Of a DNA stretch of 64,000 nucleotides, positions 60,439 through 64,000 are shown one piece after another; within the stretch, counting starts at the first letter, position 1, and every line of letters starts with the position of its first letter. The stretch is taken from the NCBI GenBank assembly GCA_010094045.1, contig ML986582.1:744001-808000 (forward strand), written 5' to 3'. The stretch comes from Lojkania enalia. Taxonomy: Eukaryota > Ascomycota > Dothideomycetes > Pleosporales. Under the pieces are notes generated by a model that ran no database searches, had not been told where the DNA came from, and was given only the letters and a program-made list of their open reading frames with translations. A program made the translations under genes and the position numbers.

Positions 60439-61800
60439 ATGCCCCTCGGCTTCGAGCGCTTAAACGAGCGCACCCAGCGCCCCAACGCGCTGATAAACTT
60501 CATCAAGCCACTCCCGGGCTCAACCTCCCCCACCGCAGAAGCAATCCTCAACCGTGTCGCCGCCATCTGCTACCCCTTCATGAAAAAGCATACCGTCCTT
60601 GTCCAATCACTCGAAGAGTTTCCCTACAACAACGAATTCGTCGGCCGCAACTTCAATGCCGGAGAAGTTATACAACTTGTGTTGAGGAATAGGGTGGGAG
60701 AGTGGCTACCGGAACGATGGGTCATGATGGTTATGGTGCATGAACTTGCGCATTGCAAGCAGATGAATCATTCTAAGGTGTTTTGGAAGGTGAGAGATTT
60801 ATATGCGGGTGACTTAAGAGAACTATGGGCGAAGGGGTATACTGGTGAGGGGTTATGGGGAAGAGGGAGGAGTTTGGAGACAGGAGATGTGATGGCAGGA
60901 AGTGTTGCAGCAGAAGATGTGCCGGAACATCTTTGTGGTGGAACATACGGGCGAAGAAGAAAAAAGAGGAGGAATGCGAAGGCGAAGGAGATGTTGAGCT
61001 ATGCGGAGAGGAAGCAAAGGCGCATTCTAAAGAAGTTTGGCGCTGGTGGGCAAGCGTTGGGCGCAGACGATGATACCAAGGTCAAGCTTGAAGGTGGTGT
61101 GACGAAGAAGGGCAGGCCTAGAGTCGCCAATAGCACACGGGGAAGGGAGCTCAGGGCAGCGGCAGCGTTGGCGAGGTTTGAGCCCGTAGAAAAGGAGGAG
61201 CCTGCAATTAAACAAGAAATCAGGTCGGAAAGTGAAACAGATGACGAATTTGAGGAGTTTGATGGGGGGGACGCTGCGATTGATGTCGACGGGAAAAAGA
61301 TGTTTGATGATAAGGGCCACGCCTTGGTGAGGATATGCGATGACGAGGACTCGAGCGATGGAAACGCGAGGAGGGAAATGGAGGAGATTCATGAGATAGA
61401 CCGACACCCGAGGACCACTAGAAAGCACAAATTAGCAGGAAGCGGATCACTAAGTAATTCGTCTACTAGACATGACTTGCACAAGCAACCTGATCGAGAC
61501 GACCACAGCGACAGGAAAGGAAGCAGAGATGTTTCCGAAGATGCTATTGACAAACGTGTCAAAAGTTCTCAGCCTCCCCTTGGCTCGGATCTAACGAGAA
61601 TGAATGCATGCATCATCTGTACCACCATCAACAACCCTGGAGCAATTATTTGCATCGTCTGCTCAAACGTTCTGCATCCAGAATCAGTAAAGGGTTATTG
61701 GTGCTGCTCTCATCCTACTTGCAAGGGAAGAGCGTATACTAATCACCCTGATGTCAGTGTATGCGGTGTATGTGGTTTATCCAGAAAAGTGGAAGTATAG
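60439..61800 (+). CDS. Wss1-type WLM metalloprotease with RanBP2 zinc finger
   Basis: Predicted DNA-dependent protease that removes DNA-protein crosslinks (yeast Wss1, functionally like SPRTN). Single exon, 453 residues. The WLM domain starts FERLNERTQRPNALINFI; the zinc site is H101-E-L-A-H105 with the third ligand H111 in HCKQMNHSKVFW. Then a basic/acidic central region (KKRRNAKAKEM, SESETDDEFEEFDGGD) and, near the C-terminus, a RanBP2-like cysteine cluster (CIICTTINNPGAIICIVC) followed by a second cysteine set (CCSHPTCKG, CGVCGL). Wss1 normally carries SUMO-interacting and Cdc48-binding motifs in the middle; VRICDDEDSS could be a SUMO-interacting type but this is weak. The gene directly borders the mutated transposon island and has no visible damage. 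Confidence 0.9.
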   Translation: MPLGFERLNERTQRPNALINFIKPLPGSTSPTAEAILNRVAAICYPFMKKHTVLVQSLEEFPYNNEFVGRNFNAGEVIQLVLRNRVGEWLPERWVMMVMVHELAHCKQMNHSKVFWKVRDLYAGDLRELWAKGYTGEGLWGRGRSLETGDVMAGSVAAEDVPEHLCGGTYGRRRKKRRNAKAKEMLSYAERKQRRILKKFGAGGQALGADDDTKVKLEGGVTKKGRPRVANSTRGRELRAAAALARFEPVEKEEPAIKQEIRSESETDDEFEEFDGGDAAIDVDGKKMFDDKGHALVRICDDEDSSDGNARREMEEIHEIDRHPRTTRKHKLAGSGSLSNSSTRHDLHKQPDRDDHSDRKGSRDVSEDAIDKRVKSSQPPLGSDLTRMNACIICTTINNPGAIICIVCSNVLHPESVKGYWCCSHPTCKGRAYTNHPDVSVCGVCGLSRKVEV

Positions 61801-62236
61801 AAATGTGCACAGCGAAGACCACGAAGTCGAAGATGAAGGATAAGTAGCATATGGTAGAGCGTTACGATACGATACCCCTTTAGCTAAACGCTTATGATTT
61901 ACGATTATACCTACACTCCTTATTCAGGCAATGGAGTTATTCATGAAGCTTATTTGACTTTTGACTGTGACATGCAACCTCATCTCACATACCACGGTAC
62001 TGTGCGTAGATGAACGCTCCGTATTGTCCAGCCACCCAAATAGGCTAGCCCCGCATCTCCACGCCAAGAAACCCTCGCGAGCTCCAAAGCTCCGCTGCAC
62101 TTGGAAACCAACAAACAACGTCACACGACACCCCTTGTCCACACCTACCACAACCTTTCGCCGAAACCGCTAAACTCCTCAAAATCGAGCTCGAAATCGG
62201 AAAAGTCCCATAACAAGGACTAAGCCATTGACTCGA
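61801..62236. other. Intergenic region
   Basis: Between two plus-strand genes; no supported gene. Confidence 0.55.
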
Positions 62237-62829
62237 ATGGCGTCCCGCATTCTCGTTCCGGCTGTCCGGACAGCAACCCGCTCCCTCAATACCCGCATCC
62301 CGAGACGCAGGTTTCAGACGAGCCAGATACTCAGGCAGGATGTTGCGCCGGTAAAGAAACCAGTGGGGGCTTTTAGAGGAGGGTGAGTCTCCTGTGTCAC
62401 TTCTCCACGTCTGTTCCCCAACCATTCGAAACTTGGAGCATGCGCACGCACAGCAGTTGGAAAGGATTCGGGAAAGCAAGGGCGGGAATCTCATGGATAG
62501 TAGAGGGCTAATGCCTAGGACACAGATTGTTCGGATTTCTGCTCGGTGCGACCACGGCCGGCGCTGGCATGTACTATTATGTTATCGACGAGTACCGTGT
62601 CTCGAACGAGCTTTTGACTGAGGATATCTACGTACGTTGCCTCTTCTCCTGATATGCATCCATTGCCTTCCTACATTGTATTCAGAAGCGAATTTTCATT
62701 GAGATGGGATATTGGTCGTGATTTGATATGAATCTACTAACAGTCGGACAGGCTCTCCAAGCCGCCGTACAACGCATAGAATCATACGTCAAGACGTTGG
62801 AGGAGAAGGTCGATGCGAAGAAGAAATAA
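62237..62829 (+). CDS. Small mitochondrial membrane protein, unknown function
   Basis: Exons 62237-62382, 62526-62631 and 62752-62829 join in phase, giving 109 residues; the second intron has a TACTAAC branch site. The N-terminus MASRILVPAVRTATRSLNTR with further Arg and Ser and no acidic residue is a mitochondrial presequence. Then GLFGFLLGATTAGAGMYYYV is one glycine-rich membrane span, followed by IDEYRVSNELLTEDIYALQA and a short coiled coil (RIESYVKTLEEKVDAKKK). The layout suggests a single-pass inner-membrane protein with a small helical domain. I believe it belongs to a conserved ascomycete family but cannot name it. Confidence 0.85.
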
Positions 62830-63520
62830 GTACCAACAATTCAAGCGCACATGCCGAAAATGACGCGGGAAATTTGCGTGATGGAACAATCATCGGGCTG
62901 AAGCATACCTTGTGAGGATGGAGCCGATTAGTGAATTACTTGTATTTAGTACTCCCTGCTCCCTCGGATTTTTTTTTTTTTTTTTTTTGAAATCATTTTT
63001 TCTGGACTATACCAATGCATTTCAAATTTACCTTGCTGCATTTGCACGCGCAACAGACCAAGGAGATTTTCCCAATATGCGTTTGGTTGATTACGGAGGC
63101 ATCTGTCTGACTTGGAGAACGCCTAGTTCCATGAACGAGTTTGGTGTCCCTTTGGCCTTAATATTTCCCTTCCATATTAAAGGCTTCTTGGGTTTCAAAT
63201 TTGGGGAGCAGTGGCGGGATGGGGTACATGAAGCACAGTAACAGAATATACACTGCCACAGATCACGTGGGGAACCTCTACGCTTGACACTGGGCGAAAA
63301 TGGGGCTAGGGAGATCCACGGTGTGATTGAACTAGATACGGAATAGCCAGATGTATATAGACCAAGTGCTACAAACTCAAAACCCATTAAAGACATAGGA
63401 TTATGTCATACAATATATGACGTGGAGACTGCGTACAAAGCAGTGCGAGTTCATTAGGTGCTATAGTCTCATTCTTCATAACTTCAATATTCCACAACCG
63501 TTGCGACTGGCACTCTAGCC
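62830..63520. other. Intergenic region with a poly-T run
   Basis: No supported gene. Contains 20 T in a row at 62969-62988. Confidence 0.5.
62969..62988 (+). repeat. Homopolymer of 20 T
   Basis: Direct count, about 140 bases after the stop codon of the small mitochondrial protein gene. Confidence 0.8.
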
Positions 63521-63527
63521 TCCTCTT

Positions 63528-63945
63528 TCTAGTTTTCCATCGCGACACAGGTATCTGCGACATACTCGCACTCTTCGGTTGAAAAGTATTCCGTTGCAGT
63601 TGTCTTCCACACGTTCATAATTCGATGAATTTTACCGTACAATGCATACGCCTTGTCATGTAGCCGATCGAATTCTTCCGTGCCTTGTGAAACAATATCC
63701 TCTACCGCTCAGATTAGAAGTCCTAACTTGTACATATGTCGCAGTAAACCCACAGTGTGCTATCTCTTGAGCTTTTTCTGCGATCTTCTATGCGTCCGTT
63801 GGCCTGGAGACTGCGGCCGGGCGTCGAATGTGGTGGGGTGGTGATGGCGAATTGTACGTCGCTTGCAAGTCGCTATCCCGAAGGCCCTCATTGCGAGGTG
63901 GAGACTTTAAGTCGAGCCTGTTGACGACAGAGGAGCACCGGCCCA
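63528..63945 (-). pseudogene. Coding-like minus-strand fragment, possibly a broken gene
   Basis: On the minus strand an open stretch at about 63703-63528 reads VEDIVSQGTEEFDRLHDKAY, then IHRIMNVWKTTATEYFSTEE and CEYVADTCVAMEN before a stop; it looks helical and protein-like. Upstream, at about 63790-63740, a different frame reads KIAEKAQEIAHCGFTATY, and an ATG at 63945 starts MGRCSSVVNRLDLKS. I could not join these with a GT..AG intron of normal size, so this is either a frame-broken gene or a gene whose introns I missed. Family unknown. Confidence 0.3.
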
Positions 63946-64000
63946 TTATGGTGATAAGTAATATTAAAATCGGCAGGGAAATCCCATGAGCAAGATTGAT

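Overview
The window is nuclear DNA from a filamentous ascomycete (Pezizomycotina). Evidence: many short spliceosomal introns (about 44-140 nt) with GT..AG ends and TACTAAC/CTAAC branch sites, fungal-type domain architectures (asparaginase with ankyrin repeats, Vps75/SET chaperone, Spo11, UBP15-type deubiquitinase, GID7/WDR26), secreted carbohydrate-active enzymes, and an AT-rich, TpA-rich transposon island typical of repeat-induced point mutation (RIP). A Leotiomycete-like species is only a guess. There is one assembly gap (16 N at 53353-53368).

Left part (0.8-27 kb) is gene dense: L-asparaginase with ankyrin repeats (-), an uncharacterised nucleotidyltransferase-like protein (-), a Vps75/SET histone chaperone (+), a secreted GH1 glycosidase (+), a WDR26/GID7-type WD40 protein (+), a Pmp3-type membrane peptide (-), a large unknown protein (-), a mitochondrial PDK/BCKDK-type kinase (-), a UBP15/USP7 deubiquitinase (+) and a p24-family cargo receptor (+).

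Middle part (27-47 kb): an unknown small protein, an AT-rich gene-poor stretch holding a small secreted cysteine-rich protein (effector-like), a secreted GH2 exo-beta-D-glucosaminidase, Cdc16/Cut9 (APC/C), Yju2 (splicing) and a secreted GH43 enzyme. From 40.4 to 46.6 kb no intact gene is visible. Instead there are decayed genes: an MFS transporter, a membrane protein of a fungal unknown family with three in-frame stops, and another unknown family with one stop.

Right part (47-64 kb): an unknown Ser/Thr-rich protein, Spo11 (8 exons) and, divergently, the CAF-1 large subunit; then a roughly 6.3 kb RIP-degraded island with a recognisable Ty3/gypsy pol (RT, RNase H, integrase, chromodomain) and a Pogo/Fot1-type transposase remnant; then a Wss1-type DNA-protein crosslink protease and a small mitochondrial membrane protein.

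The genes do not form a biosynthetic pathway. Several are chromatin or DNA-break factors (Vps75-like, CAF-1, Spo11, Wss1) and several are secreted polysaccharide enzymes (GH1, GH2, GH43), but they are scattered and on both strands. All translations and splice sites were worked out by eye; none was checked by alignment.
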